From JAWLFI01 sp964627995 (GTDB taxonomy: Bacteria > Bacteroidota > Bacteroidia > Chitinophagales > Saprospiraceae), in the NCBI GenBank assembly GCA_964627995.1, contig CAZVLN010000008.1, forward strand, positions 8,538-72,537: DNA of 64,000 nt, written 5' to 3'. The notes under the pieces are model-generated. The model was given only the letters and a program-made list of their open reading frames with translations. It was not told where the DNA came from and made no database searches. Position numbers and translations under genes: made by a program. Shown in pieces: positions 45,059 through 53,956 of the stretch (position 1 is the stretch's first letter; every line of letters begins with the position of its first letter).

Positions 45059-47098
45059 ATGCCTACAGAAAAAACACTGGTAGAGATATTAAACGAAATT
45101 TTGCGCACAGGGGACGATAGGCCTACCCTGCTAAGTGAGCTTATCGACTATATTCGGCCGAGTTCAAAAGAACAAAAAAAAGAGGCTTTTCCCCGCTTAG
45201 AAGAACTTATTTTATACTTGAAACAAGAGCCAAAGTATAGAGTTGCCCTTAGTGAATATATTAAGCGAGTTTTAGATGGACGCAAAGTAAGCCGATTCTT
45301 AATAGATGCTGACATTGTTTATGGTACCGACTTTATACACGAAACTAGAAAGCGCCTCGTATATAAGCTCCTTCCATATCAGCCCAGAGAAAGTGGGATA
45401 GAATTTATCCTGAATTTAATTTTTTACAAGTCTCGAGACGGCAGTTGGGTCCAAAATATTCCTCATTCTATTGAGGAAGACCTTATCGAGCTTTTAGAGT
45501 TACCAGAATTGTCCAGCCTAAAAGCCGATCACTTTATTATTAAAGAAGTTTTATTTGGTCTTCGCGTTCTTTCTCACCGCATGATTGGACATGCCTTTAA
45601 CTCTGAGGTACTCAGTATGGTACCAGAGTATGAAAACTTTGACAGTCCTTTTATTTCGCTTCAAGATTGGATAGACCAGTATATTGAGGATTTAAGAAAT
45701 GGAGAGGTAAGTAGACAATCTACAGAGGAGAGCTACAAGCACTTACTCGTATTAATTGGTCAGTGTGAAGATTACGTAAAGCAGGCATACAAAAACAGAA
45801 AAAAATTCGGTATTAGCCAGCGGATTCATCAACATTTGATGACCATAGAACGCATGCTAAAGCGATTGCACGAAATATTAGATTTTTTGGTCATTGTACC
45901 CGCAAGTGAGCAGTCAGAAGACCATAAGCAGAAAAGTCTTTTTAACCTCATGCAATGGATGGTAAAGAGAAATAGTCGATTCCGACAGCTTCGAGGCTAT
46001 GTGGTAAAGTCTACCCAGCTCATCGCAAAAGAAATCACTCAGCATACCGGATCAAAGGGTGAAAATTATATTACAAGCGACCGGAAAGGGTTTTTTAAGA
46101 TGTTTAGAACAGCATGTGGTGGTGGAGCTATAGTCGGTATAGCATGTGTTATAAAGCTTCTACTTTCCAAATTAGATGTTAGTTTGTTTGGACAAGCTTT
46201 TTTATACAGTGCCAACTATGCTCTTGCCTTCATTACGATCTACCTGTTCCATCTAACGCTAGCAACCAAACAGCCAGCTATGACGGCAGCTACTTTAGCA
46301 AGTACGATAAAGAGTGATTTAGATCGTAAGGATAAGTTTATCAATATAATAGATGTATCCGTTCGAGCCTTTCGGTCTCAATTTATAGCATTTGTAGGAA
46401 ACGTAGTCGTATCCTTTCCTGTAGCAATAATTTTAATCGGTGCCTTATCGTGGTATATAGGAGATAACTTAGCTTATAAAAAAGCTGATATTTTACTTTA
46501 TGAACTCGACCCGATTCGATCCCCAGCTGTGTTTCATGCAGCAATAGCTGGTTTTTTTCTATTCTTATCAGGACTGATCGCAGGGCAAGCTGCTAATCGT
46601 TCGCTTTATAACCGAATACCTATCCGAATACAAAAACACCCTTTACTTCGCCGGGTCTTATCTGAGAAACGACGAAAGCAAATTGCTAATTACTACGAGC
46701 GAAATATAGGAGGTATAAGTAGTAATTTATGGTTTGGTATATTTATGGGGACTACGGGCACTATAGGAGTAATATTAGGCCTACCTCTTGATATTCGCCA
46801 CATAACATTTGCGGCTGGCAATTTTGGATTAAGCCTATTTGGACATGGTTTTACAATCAGCCTTTCTGTTTTATTCTGGTCTTTACTTGGAATTGGATTG
46901 ATTGGATTTTTGAACTTTATTGTAAGTTTTGGCTTATCTCTTGTCCTTGCCCTGCAATCGCGAGGAGTGGCAATATCCCAACTTGGAAATATCGTGGTAG
47001 GGCTGGGCCAAGCCCTTCTTAGCGATCCGCTCGCTTTCTTTTGGCCGGCGAGACAGGTAGAAGAAGCTATCGATGTAAAGAATAATGAAAAGAAATAA
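45059..47098 (+). CDS. Membrane protein of the site-specific recombinase (Gcr) family
   Basis: A 679-residue protein matching a family named site-specific recombinase after the Neisseria gcr gene. The first 350 residues are soluble and helical (RDGSWVQNIPHSIEEDLIELL, SHRMIGHAFNSEVLSMVPEYEN, SPFISLQDWI). From about 360 to the end there are six or more membrane helices, including HAAIAGFFLFLSGLIAG and SSNLWFGIFMGTTGTIGVILG. No tyrosine- or serine-recombinase catalytic motif is visible, so the family name probably misleads and the true role is unknown. A TATCTTTA near-match to the -7 box is at 45034-45041. Confidence 0.8.
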   Translation: MPTEKTLVEILNEILRTGDDRPTLLSELIDYIRPSSKEQKKEAFPRLEELILYLKQEPKYRVALSEYIKRVLDGRKVSRFLIDADIVYGTDFIHETRKRLVYKLLPYQPRESGIEFILNLIFYKSRDGSWVQNIPHSIEEDLIELLELPELSSLKADHFIIKEVLFGLRVLSHRMIGHAFNSEVLSMVPEYENFDSPFISLQDWIDQYIEDLRNGEVSRQSTEESYKHLLVLIGQCEDYVKQAYKNRKKFGISQRIHQHLMTIERMLKRLHEILDFLVIVPASEQSEDHKQKSLFNLMQWMVKRNSRFRQLRGYVVKSTQLIAKEITQHTGSKGENYITSDRKGFFKMFRTACGGGAIVGIACVIKLLLSKLDVSLFGQAFLYSANYALAFITIYLFHLTLATKQPAMTAATLASTIKSDLDRKDKFINIIDVSVRAFRSQFIAFVGNVVVSFPVAIILIGALSWYIGDNLAYKKADILLYELDPIRSPAVFHAAIAGFFLFLSGLIAGQAANRSLYNRIPIRIQKHPLLRRVLSEKRRKQIANYYERNIGGISSNLWFGIFMGTTGTIGVILGLPLDIRHITFAAGNFGLSLFGHGFTISLSVLFWSLLGIGLIGFLNFIVSFGLSLVLALQSRGVAISQLGNIVVGLGQALLSDPLAFFWPARQVEEAIDVKNNEKK

Positions 47099-47100
47099 TA

Positions 47101-47670
47101 TTACTTCGTCTTGTGTTTAAGGTACCACTGCAAGGCTATAAGTGACTTCGCATCTGTTATTTCCATGTGTTTCGATAAAACATCCCTCCTATCTCGATAC
47201 AGGATTTGCACTTCTTCATTTTCAGAGGCATTGCCTCCTCCCCTTCCGACCTTGTCGCTATTGTTTACCTCTGCATAGTAAATATGAATACACTCGGACG
47301 TTGTTCCGGGAGAACTATAAACTGAAGTGATTTTATGCAAGGAGTTGCACTTGTACCCCACTTCTTCCATAGCTTCTCGTTTAGCAGCAGTCTGAGGAGA
47401 CTCATTTTCCTCGATTCCTCCGGCTGGGATTTCTAACAAAAATTGTGCATTGCTGTCTGAAATGGGATACCTGAATTGATTGGTAAAAACAAATGCATCC
47501 TTGTCTATATTATATAAAAGTACAGCAGCTGAATGAGGTCTAATTAAGCGCTCGCGAGTGGCACAAATTTTTTCTCTTCCATCTTCATCCAAAACGCGAA
47601 TGGTGGCAGTTTCCAATGTGAGAAATCCCTGGTATTCGTTCCTTCGATTTTCGATTCTATACGTACTCAT
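47101..47670 (-). CDS. Nudix hydrolase (ADP-ribose pyrophosphatase-like)
   Basis: A 189-residue Nudix protein. The Nudix box GGIEENESPQTAAKREAMEEVGY fits GX5EX7REUXEEXGU with its metal-binding glutamates. The upstream LIRPHSAAVLLYN and the FTNQFRYPI segment resemble ADP-sugar or ADP-ribose pyrophosphatases (NudF/GDPMK type). It probably degrades nucleotide sugars in the cytoplasm. It ends 3 bases after the convergent Gcr-family gene and follows the PhoD-like gene by 6 bases. Confidence 0.88.
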   Translation of the reverse strand: MSTYRIENRRNEYQGFLTLETATIRVLDEDGREKICATRERLIRPHSAAVLLYNIDKDAFVFTNQFRYPISDSNAQFLLEIPAGGIEENESPQTAAKREAMEEVGYKCNSLHKITSVYSSPGTTSECIHIYYAEVNNSDKVGRGGGNASENEEVQILYRDRRDVLSKHMEITDAKSLIALQWYLKHKTK

Positions 47671-47676
47671 CTTTTT

Positions 47677-49026
47677 TTACTCTGTCTTAATTTTACGAAT
47701 CCATAATGCGTTACCGAGCGTATCAAAAACTTCTATCTGAATCTCCCTCTGATCAGACTCTCCGCTTACGGAAAGCCTGCCGTAGTTTTGTTGGCTCACC
47801 TGGGTCCCATTCACACGTAAAAAATTATTCTCAGGAGGTTTTTCTGCATAGGCTCGACTGCTGAGTGGGCTACATGTAAGGTCATAAATAGTAGGAGAGC
47901 CTAGTTTTTCCAACTTTGACAATTCAGTTCGATGTCTATCGCCAGTTAGAAAAATGACATTCTTAATATCATTATCATGGATGAAGGAGATAATCTCATC
48001 GCGCTCTCGACTATAATTTGCATGGTTCTCATAATTTTTTGAAGGATTAAGTAGTTGCCCACCAATGGCTACAAAAATAAAGCTCCCACGGGCACCTATG
48101 AGCTGATGCTTGAGCCATTCCAACTGATTTGAACCCAGTATCGACACCTTGTCTCCAGGCATGCCATTTGGGTCGCGAAAGAAACGGTTATCCAACAGGA
48201 TAAAGTAGCAGTCCGACCATCGGAATGCCGTCTGAATCCCCTTTTCATTCTGACCATAAGTGGGGTTCGCCCAGAAATCCATAAAGGCCTGGCGGGTCAA
48301 GTCTTTATAAATATAGGATTTGTCGCTGTTATTTGGGCCAAAATCGTGATCGTCCCAAATGGCATAATGATGTAGCTTAGACCAAAATCCTTGAAGATAG
48401 TTTTGAGATTTAAAATCAGTGTACCTATGGTATATTCCAGTTTTTGAATCGAAGTCAGGTGTGCGGAGATAAATATTGTCCCCAAGCCAAAGCATGAAAT
48501 CAGCAGAGGTTTTACTCATCGAGTAAAAAAGTGTATCAGACTTTTTGCCATAGGGTTGACCAGGCCGATCATACTTGACATCATTTGTGTATAAACAACT
48601 CCCCAATAAGAAACTAAAATCTGGTGCTTGGGTCCGATATTGCCATAAGGATTGAGTGGTAAATGTATAATTTGCTCCCCCTTCTTTCCCCTCTTTATCT
48701 ATTGCATTATTATCAGCTCCTAGAGTTACAGGTTGCTCATCAAGCAAAACATCGTAACTATAAGTCGTTCCCGGTTCTAAACCGTGAGCGATTAGGGTAG
48801 CTGTAAAGGCATGGTCAAATGACGTAAATACCGGCATGGAGTAATGATAATCCTCCGGCTCTTCTAAAGAGGCATATCGAAGCTGAACTTGGCCCTCACG
48901 ATCCAACTGAACCCAAATATGAACTTCTCGCATCGTATTTGTACCTAACATGGGCCCAGATACAATTTGACCAAAGATCCCAACACTCAGAAAGAATGCT
49001 AAACATGATAATAAAAAACTCTTCAT
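47677..49026 (-). CDS. PhoD-like phosphatase/phosphodiesterase, secreted
   Basis: About 449 residues from the ATG at 49026, starting MKSFLLSCLAFFLSVGIFGQ as signal peptide; an ATG seven codons upstream (49047) is also in frame. The N-terminal Ig-like PhoD domain is followed by the metallophosphatase part with FLLGSCLY, MLWLGDNIYLR, IWDDHDFGPN and FLTGDRHRTELS, the metal-binding Asp, Asn and His motifs of PhoD alkaline phosphatases. It probably releases phosphate from esters in the periplasm. No Tat twin-arginine motif is seen. It sits 6 bases upstream of the Nudix gene. Confidence 0.87.
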   Translation of the reverse strand: MKSFLLSCLAFFLSVGIFGQIVSGPMLGTNTMREVHIWVQLDREGQVQLRYASLEEPEDYHYSMPVFTSFDHAFTATLIAHGLEPGTTYSYDVLLDEQPVTLGADNNAIDKEGKEGGANYTFTTQSLWQYRTQAPDFSFLLGSCLYTNDVKYDRPGQPYGKKSDTLFYSMSKTSADFMLWLGDNIYLRTPDFDSKTGIYHRYTDFKSQNYLQGFWSKLHHYAIWDDHDFGPNNSDKSYIYKDLTRQAFMDFWANPTYGQNEKGIQTAFRWSDCYFILLDNRFFRDPNGMPGDKVSILGSNQLEWLKHQLIGARGSFIFVAIGGQLLNPSKNYENHANYSRERDEIISFIHDNDIKNVIFLTGDRHRTELSKLEKLGSPTIYDLTCSPLSSRAYAEKPPENNFLRVNGTQVSQQNYGRLSVSGESDQREIQIEVFDTLGNALWIRKIKTE

Positions 49027-49227
49027 TGCTCTATTGTTTATTTCCACTTAAAGTTAAAGATATAATACCTGCCCGATGATTTTGAAAGAAAAATTTTTTG
49101 TTAACCTCCATTTAAAGGAAGTATCCATATAAATACATATACTATATCTAATAAACTCGCTTTTTTTTCTGCTTTTACAACTTTAATTTATATATTATTT
49201 ACATTATTAACCAAACCACAAATAATT

Positions 49228-49434
49228 ATGAGTGTTGTAAAAGTTATTGAAGTCATTGCTTCTTCAGATAAAGGGGTTGAAGATGCCATGCAAAAAGCCG
49301 TTACCGAGGCATCCAAAACAGTTGATAACATAGATTCCGTATGGGTTAAAGACATTAAGGCACATGTAAAGGACGGCAATATCACTACCTATGGAGTAAT
49401 CACTAAGATTTCATTTAGATTGAATAGCAAATAA
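49228..49434 (+). CDS. Dodecin family flavin-binding protein
   Basis: A 68-residue protein matching dodecins closely: MSVVKVIEVIASSDKGVEDAMQKAV, ASKTVDNIDSVWVKDI with the flavin-stacking Trp near residue 38, and ITTYGVITKISFRL. Dodecins form 12-subunit shells that store riboflavin or FMN. A strong terminator follows at once. It is monocistronic, with convergent transcription from the zinc ribbon gene. Confidence 0.92.
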   Translation: MSVVKVIEVIASSDKGVEDAMQKAVTEASKTVDNIDSVWVKDIKAHVKDGNITTYGVITKISFRLNSK

Positions 49435-49437
49435 AAT

Positions 49438-49474
49438 AAAAGTGCCAATGTGGAAATCCACATTGGCACTTTAT
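49438..49474. terminator. Terminator after dodecin, probably bidirectional
   Basis: AAAGTGCCAATGTGG pairs perfectly with CCACATTGGCACTTT; short T and A tracts flank the stem, so it may also serve the convergent zinc ribbon gene. Confidence 0.85.
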
Positions 49475-49558
49475 ATTACATATTTCATCCTCCAAACTCT
49501 ATTATAAACATCTCTAAAAAGGTGAGATTTATAAAATTGGATGTTTTTTAGTCTAGTA

Positions 49559-50332
49559 TTAGGCTTTTGCCTCCTTTATAACACCTGCCTGAACAAGCAT
49601 ATCTTCGTCAACGATAATTCGACCGCAATGCTCACAAGGCACAACATGCTTCCGGCTGCGGACCTCGTTTTGTATCTGAGGCGGAATTTTATTAAAACAA
49701 CCAGCACAAGAGTCTCGCTCAATAGTAACCACAGCCAAACCATTTCGGTAAGAATCCCGAATTCGATTATAGGCTTTCAAAAGGCGAGAATCCACATCTT
49801 TTCGCGCAGCCTCGGATTCTTTTTGTAAAGCTTTTTCCTCTTTTGCTGTTTTCTTCTGAATTTCTTCTAGCTCAACGCGTTTTTTCTTCAAGGAATCTTC
49901 GCGAGTAGCCTTTTTCTCCTCCGTAGTATCCTTGATCTCTTTTTTACCTGCAATCCGCTCTTCGGTCTCGGCAATTCGCTTTTCTGAAAGCTGAATCTCT
50001 AATTCTTGCAATTCAATTTCTTTCTGCAGAGCCTCATATTCTCGATTATTTTTAACCTCATCCAACTGCTGCTTATATCTCTCAATAAGCATACCAGCCT
50101 CTTTAATATTGCGCTCGTGCTTTGCCTTCTCACTCTCGAGATCGTCAAGTTGAACCTGCAATTTATCAATCCGAGCTTGTAAGCCCGCAATTTCATCTTC
50201 CAGGTCGGCTACCTCAATGGGAAGTTCACCTTTTAAGACTTTTATTTGATCCAACTCAGAATCGATTAACTGCAATTTATACAGGTTCTTAAGTTTATCT
50301 GCAACGCTCTGTTCTTTTTTCTTCTTGGCCAT
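49559..50332 (-). CDS. Coiled-coil C4-type zinc ribbon protein
   Basis: A 257-residue protein. A long coiled coil (about 20-185, rich in Glu, Lys and Leu) is followed by a zinc ribbon with CAGCFNKIPP and CEHCGRIIVDE. This is the CT398/zf-RING_7-type architecture found in many bacteria and often next to nif3, as here (3 bases downstream of nif3). The function is not established; nucleic acid or ribosome-related binding has been suggested for relatives. It is the last gene of the panC-to-zinc-ribbon run. Confidence 0.88.
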   Translation of the reverse strand: MAKKKKEQSVADKLKNLYKLQLIDSELDQIKVLKGELPIEVADLEDEIAGLQARIDKLQVQLDDLESEKAKHERNIKEAGMLIERYKQQLDEVKNNREYEALQKEIELQELEIQLSEKRIAETEERIAGKKEIKDTTEEKKATREDSLKKKRVELEEIQKKTAKEEKALQKESEAARKDVDSRLLKAYNRIRDSYRNGLAVVTIERDSCAGCFNKIPPQIQNEVRSRKHVVPCEHCGRIIVDEDMLVQAGVIKEAKA

Positions 50333-50335
50333 AAA

Positions 50336-51349
50336 TTAAAAATAATTCACTGGGTTCGTGACTACTGTCGTACAATGAACCGCAAAGGTACTAAATTTCT
50401 CCGAAATCCAATCTTTAAGTAAGGGGATCGTCCATTGTTCACTTTCAAAATGCCCCACATCAGCAATGACAATCTCATTATCCGCATCAAAAAATTCATG
50501 ATACTTAAAATCTCCTGTAATAAACGCGTCCGCTCCTGCTTTTTTGGCTTTGTCTAAAAGGAAGGCGCCTGATCCGCCGCAGACTGCCACTCGATGTATA
50601 CTTTTTCCCAAAAGAGGCGTATGCCTGATAATTGATCCGCCGATTTTAGATTTTAGCATAGATAAGAACTCTAATTCGGGTAAAGGAACATGCAACTGAC
50701 CGACAACTCCCAGGCCTACATCCGGCGAAGCTTCCTGAGATGGGAATATTTCTGCCCTCATCCCCTCCCCGGCAAGGGCTCGGTGTAAGTTGTATCCATG
50801 ATCGGACCGACCAGTCCACCGCATCCATTTTCTAGGTCCATCCAATGTCTCAACATTGGAGACCTGATCAAAAACATCACCCGTTAACTCAACCGAAATG
50901 CGTTGCGCATCTTCAACACGCATTTCCAGTACTCGCAATTCAAGGTGCAACTGTTCATTTTTTGGAGAAAGCAACTTCATTTTCTCAAGTCCTAATTCTA
51001 AACCGATACGATGACTTACGCCGCCATTAAAAATGCTATCTATATTCGTATGAATGGCAAAAATTGCAATCTCATTTTTGATTGCAGCAAGAACAGTACG
51101 TTCGACATAGTTTTGTCCTGTCAAGGTTTTTAAGCCCTTAAAAACTATAGGGTGGTGAGCTATAATAAGGTTACAATTTCTATTTTGGGCTTCTTTAACC
51201 ACCGCTTCTGTGCAGTCAAGGCAGGTAATCACTCCGGTCACCTCAGCGTCTGGATCTCCACATATTAAACCCGGGTTATCATAAGACTCTGCAAAAGCTG
51301 GGGGAGCGATTGTGTTGAGAGCAGACACTACTTCTTTAACTTTAGTCAT
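50336..51349 (-). CDS. Nif3-like dinuclear metal centre protein (GTP cyclohydrolase 1 type 2 family)
   Basis: A 337-residue protein of the Nif3/YbgI family: YDNPGLICGDPDAEVTGV, the metal ligands in LIIAHHPIVFKG, IFAIHTNIDSI and near the end ADVGHFESEQ. The middle insertion (about 125-225) is the extra domain of the longer family members. The family forms hexameric rings with two metals per subunit; the physiological reaction is unsettled. It overlaps rfaE2 by four bases and is followed by the zinc ribbon gene. Confidence 0.92.
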   Translation of the reverse strand: MTKVKEVVSALNTIAPPAFAESYDNPGLICGDPDAEVTGVITCLDCTEAVVKEAQNRNCNLIIAHHPIVFKGLKTLTGQNYVERTVLAAIKNEIAIFAIHTNIDSIFNGGVSHRIGLELGLEKMKLLSPKNEQLHLELRVLEMRVEDAQRISVELTGDVFDQVSNVETLDGPRKWMRWTGRSDHGYNLHRALAGEGMRAEIFPSQEASPDVGLGVVGQLHVPLPELEFLSMLKSKIGGSIIRHTPLLGKSIHRVAVCGGSGAFLLDKAKKAGADAFITGDFKYHEFFDADNEIVIADVGHFESEQWTIPLLKDWISEKFSTFAVHCTTVVTNPVNYF

Positions 51350-51843
51350 AGTAACTTGATTTTATTAACTAATTGAGTTGTACTATATCCATCTAGAAAA
51401 GATAAAATTACTACCTGTCCACCGTGCTGTTCAACCCAATCTTTCCCCACTACTTCCTCCGGCTTATAATCTCCACCCTTAACCAATATGTCGGGCTGAA
51501 TATTTTTGATGAGACGAGCGGGTGTGTCCTCATTAAATACTATAACGGCATCTACCATGCTTAAAATAGCTAAATGGACAAGACGCTCGTCCTGTGATTT
51601 AATAGGGCGGTCCGGGCCTTTTAACTTTGAAACGGAAGTGTCAGAATTAACTCCTACAATCAAGCGATCTCCTAAGGCTCGAGCTTGACTTAAATACGAT
51701 AAGTGCCCCAAGTGCAATAAATCGAAGCAGCCATTAGTGAAAACTACTTTCAAGTCTTCCTTTTTGCATTCGTCGCGAAAGTGCTTCAGGTCTGAAGGGC
51801 TTTTATAGATCTTTTTATTTACTAGCTTGCTGAGTTCTTCCAT
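51346..51843 (-). CDS. rfaE2: D-glycero-beta-D-manno-heptose 1-phosphate adenylyltransferase
   Basis: A 165-residue nucleotidyltransferase equal to the C-terminal half of HldE. FTNGCFDLLHLGHLSYLSQAR carries the HxGH motif (HLGH); GVNSDTSVSKLKGPDRPI and LVKGGDYKPEEVVG are characteristic of the heptose adenylyltransferase. It makes ADP-heptose for lipopolysaccharide core. The kinase half is a separate protein, not in this window. It overlaps nif3 by four bases and lies 5 bases after the flippase-like gene. Confidence 0.92.
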   Translation of the reverse strand: MEELSKLVNKKIYKSPSDLKHFRDECKKEDLKVVFTNGCFDLLHLGHLSYLSQARALGDRLIVGVNSDTSVSKLKGPDRPIKSQDERLVHLAILSMVDAVIVFNEDTPARLIKNIQPDILVKGGDYKPEEVVGKDWVEQHGGQVVILSFLDGYSTTQLVNKIKLL

Positions 51844-51848
51844 TACTT

Positions 51849-52928
51849 TCAGTTCTCCGTGTCTATCAGAACTTTATCCTGGCGTCGATGAATCCAAGGT
51901 AAAATTATTAGCGCAAACAAACCAAAGAATACATTACAAAAAATCTGAATAGAAAAGAAATTAATATTTGCATATGAGAAGCCATCGGCTAAAGAGACTC
52001 CAAAAAATGAGACAGCCAGAGCCACTAAACCCTGATAAGTTCCCATACCGCCTGGCGATGGAATAATCATACCTAAACTCCCAAAAACGAAAACCAATAG
52101 CGCAGTTGAAAGACCAAGGCCTGAAGTGGGTTCAAAAGATAAAAAAGTAAAATATGTCATTAGGTAATACAAGACCCAAATTGATACACTGTGAAAAATA
52201 AAAAGAGCCTTACGATCTACATGACGAACTGATATCATTCCATCTAGAAATCCTTTTAAGACTTCCTTGATTTTTAATACGAATCCCAATCCGTACAATT
52301 TTTGTCGAACTCGGTAAAGAATAGCCAAGATCAATATGACAATAATCAATGCTATCCATAGGCCCGACCTGTTAGTAATGCCATTAAATTGTGACCAAAT
52401 ATGCTGATCTAATTGCGCTTTGAGAATATCAAATTCGAAAATGAGTGCTAAAAGAAACATAATACCAAAGCTGAGTAAGTCAATAATGCGATCAGTAACA
52501 ATCGTGCCCATACTTTTTTCAATAGGCACCCGCTCGTATCGACTCAAACTACCACCGCGAATAACCTCTCCAATACGAGGGAATCCCAGGTTAGCAAAAT
52601 ATCCCAGCATAATAGACCAAAAAGCAACGCGACGAGAAACATCATAACCCAGCGGAAGAAGCAACTGGCGCCAACGGATGGCTCGACTTACATTGCTCAG
52701 CAAAAAAGCCAGGCAAGCCAAACCCAACCAAAAAGGATTTACCGAAAGAAAATCAGCCCATAATTTATCTAAGAGCGAGCAATCGGCTATCTCATTACCT
52801 TGAGCCAAGCAGTTTTCAGTATACTGGCGGTCAAACTTAATATACACCCAAGTAAGTATAGCAATACCTGTCCCTATAAATAAAACTGATTTTAGGCCTT
52901 GCTTGATTCTTTTATTCACATGTACCAT
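51849..52928 (-). CDS. Flippase-like (lysylphosphatidylglycerol synthase TM region) membrane protein
   Basis: A 359-residue integral membrane protein with eight or nine hydrophobic segments. NVSRAIRWRQLLLPLGYDVSRR and ANLGFPRIGEVIRGGSLSRYERVPIEKSMGTIVTDRIIDL are the family signature (UPF0104 / LPG synthase TM region, MprF-like flippase domain). The synthase half of MprF is missing, as is usual in Bacteroidota, so it probably moves a lipid or prenyl-linked molecule across the membrane; the cargo is unknown. It is 62 bases downstream of panC on the same strand. Confidence 0.9.
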   Translation of the reverse strand: MVHVNKRIKQGLKSVLFIGTGIAILTWVYIKFDRQYTENCLAQGNEIADCSLLDKLWADFLSVNPFWLGLACLAFLLSNVSRAIRWRQLLLPLGYDVSRRVAFWSIMLGYFANLGFPRIGEVIRGGSLSRYERVPIEKSMGTIVTDRIIDLLSFGIMFLLALIFEFDILKAQLDQHIWSQFNGITNRSGLWIALIIVILILAILYRVRQKLYGLGFVLKIKEVLKGFLDGMISVRHVDRKALFIFHSVSIWVLYYLMTYFTFLSFEPTSGLGLSTALLVFVFGSLGMIIPSPGGMGTYQGLVALAVSFFGVSLADGFSYANINFFSIQIFCNVFFGLFALIILPWIHRRQDKVLIDTEN

Positions 52929-52990
52929 TTTCCAGGATTTACAGACAATCTGAGCTATCAGGGTAAAGCATCCTACTCAGAAAAGCTTTT

Positions 52991-53839
52991 TTATCCCCTC
53001 GCTACCCAGTAATTATCAATTAAACGCACGGGGCCTACCCAAGCTGCGGTGCAAATTACGAATTCTTGCCCATCCTGCACTTCCTCCAGCGGTTTTAAAC
53101 TGTCCGGCTCGATAAAGTCAAAATACTCCGGACGGAAGTTCACTGCTTTCATCTCCTCCATTGCCCAGTCCTGAATGGCAGATATTGGTATACCTGACTT
53201 AGCTTTTTGGGCTCCCTCTTTCAAGATGGAAAATATCTTGCCCGCTGATTCCTTTTCGCCATCTGAAAGGCGAAGGTTGCGACTGCTCATCGCAAGGCCA
53301 TTATCTTCCCGTATAATTGGACATGCGACGACCTCTGCTCCCAAATCCATTTTGCGAGTCATTTGATCTACAATTTTAAATTGCTGAAAATCTTTTTGTC
53401 CCATAAATACCTTATCAGGCTGTAAAAGGCTAATAAATCGATACATTACTCTAGCCATTCCATCAAAATGCCCCGGCCGATACGTCCCCTCCATATCCTT
53501 GGCCCATGGTGAAATATCCATAGGTGCCGAATGATCTAAACCGTCAGGATACATTTCCTTATCCGAAGGCAAAAACAGAATATCGCATCCTGCCTTTTCG
53601 AGTTTAATGACATCGGAAGACAGCGTCCTGGGATAATTTTGTAAATCTTCTTTTTGATTAAATTGTGTGGGATTCACATACACACTAACTATGACAATGT
53701 CGGTTTGCTTTCGAGCTTCTTTTATGAGCGACAAGTGGCCTTCATGCAGTGCCCCCATCGTTGGTACAAAGCCTTTGCGTTGTCTTTCATTCCAAGATAA
53801 GTACCGTTGAATAGATGAAACTTTAGTTATGGATATCAC
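52991..53839 (-). CDS. panC: Pantothenate synthetase
   Basis: A 282-residue enzyme joining pantoate and beta-alanine with ATP. Motifs are complete: FVPTMGALHEGHLSLI (HIGH-type HEGH), VSVYVNPTQFNQKEDL, VFMGQKDFQQFKIVDQM and AMSSRNLRL (KMSKS-like). The length is normal. It leads the minus-strand run ending at 49559. An exact -7 box at 53880-53887 has a TTG 22 bases upstream. Confidence 0.95.
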   Translation of the reverse strand: MISITKVSSIQRYLSWNERQRKGFVPTMGALHEGHLSLIKEARKQTDIVIVSVYVNPTQFNQKEDLQNYPRTLSSDVIKLEKAGCDILFLPSDKEMYPDGLDHSAPMDISPWAKDMEGTYRPGHFDGMARVMYRFISLLQPDKVFMGQKDFQQFKIVDQMTRKMDLGAEVVACPIIREDNGLAMSSRNLRLSDGEKESAGKIFSILKEGAQKAKSGIPISAIQDWAMEEMKAVNFRPEYFDFIEPDSLKPLEEVQDGQEFVICTAAWVGPVRLIDNYWVARG

Positions 53840-53879
53840 TTGTGTTAAAATGTAAGTTGAATAATAGGGCCTTAAGCCG

Positions 53880-53912
53880 CAAAAGTACTAATCTAGTCAA
53901 TAGTTTATGCAA
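53880..53912 (-). promoter_or_regulatory. Promoter of panC (-7 and -33 boxes)
   Basis: On the minus strand TACTTTTG (53887-53880) is an exact TAnnTTTG, and TTG (53912-53910) lies 22 bases upstream, within the usual -33 spacing. It is the most complete Bacteroidota promoter I see in the window, 40 bases before the panC ATG. Confidence 0.6.
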
Positions 53913-53956
53913 GCATCGAAGCTTTTGTCATTAGATATGAAAGAAATAGACATGAA

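Noticed and set aside
45059..47098. Integrase or mobile element based on the recombinase family name
   Set aside because: The protein has membrane helices and no recombinase motif; no attachment sites or element genes are nearby.
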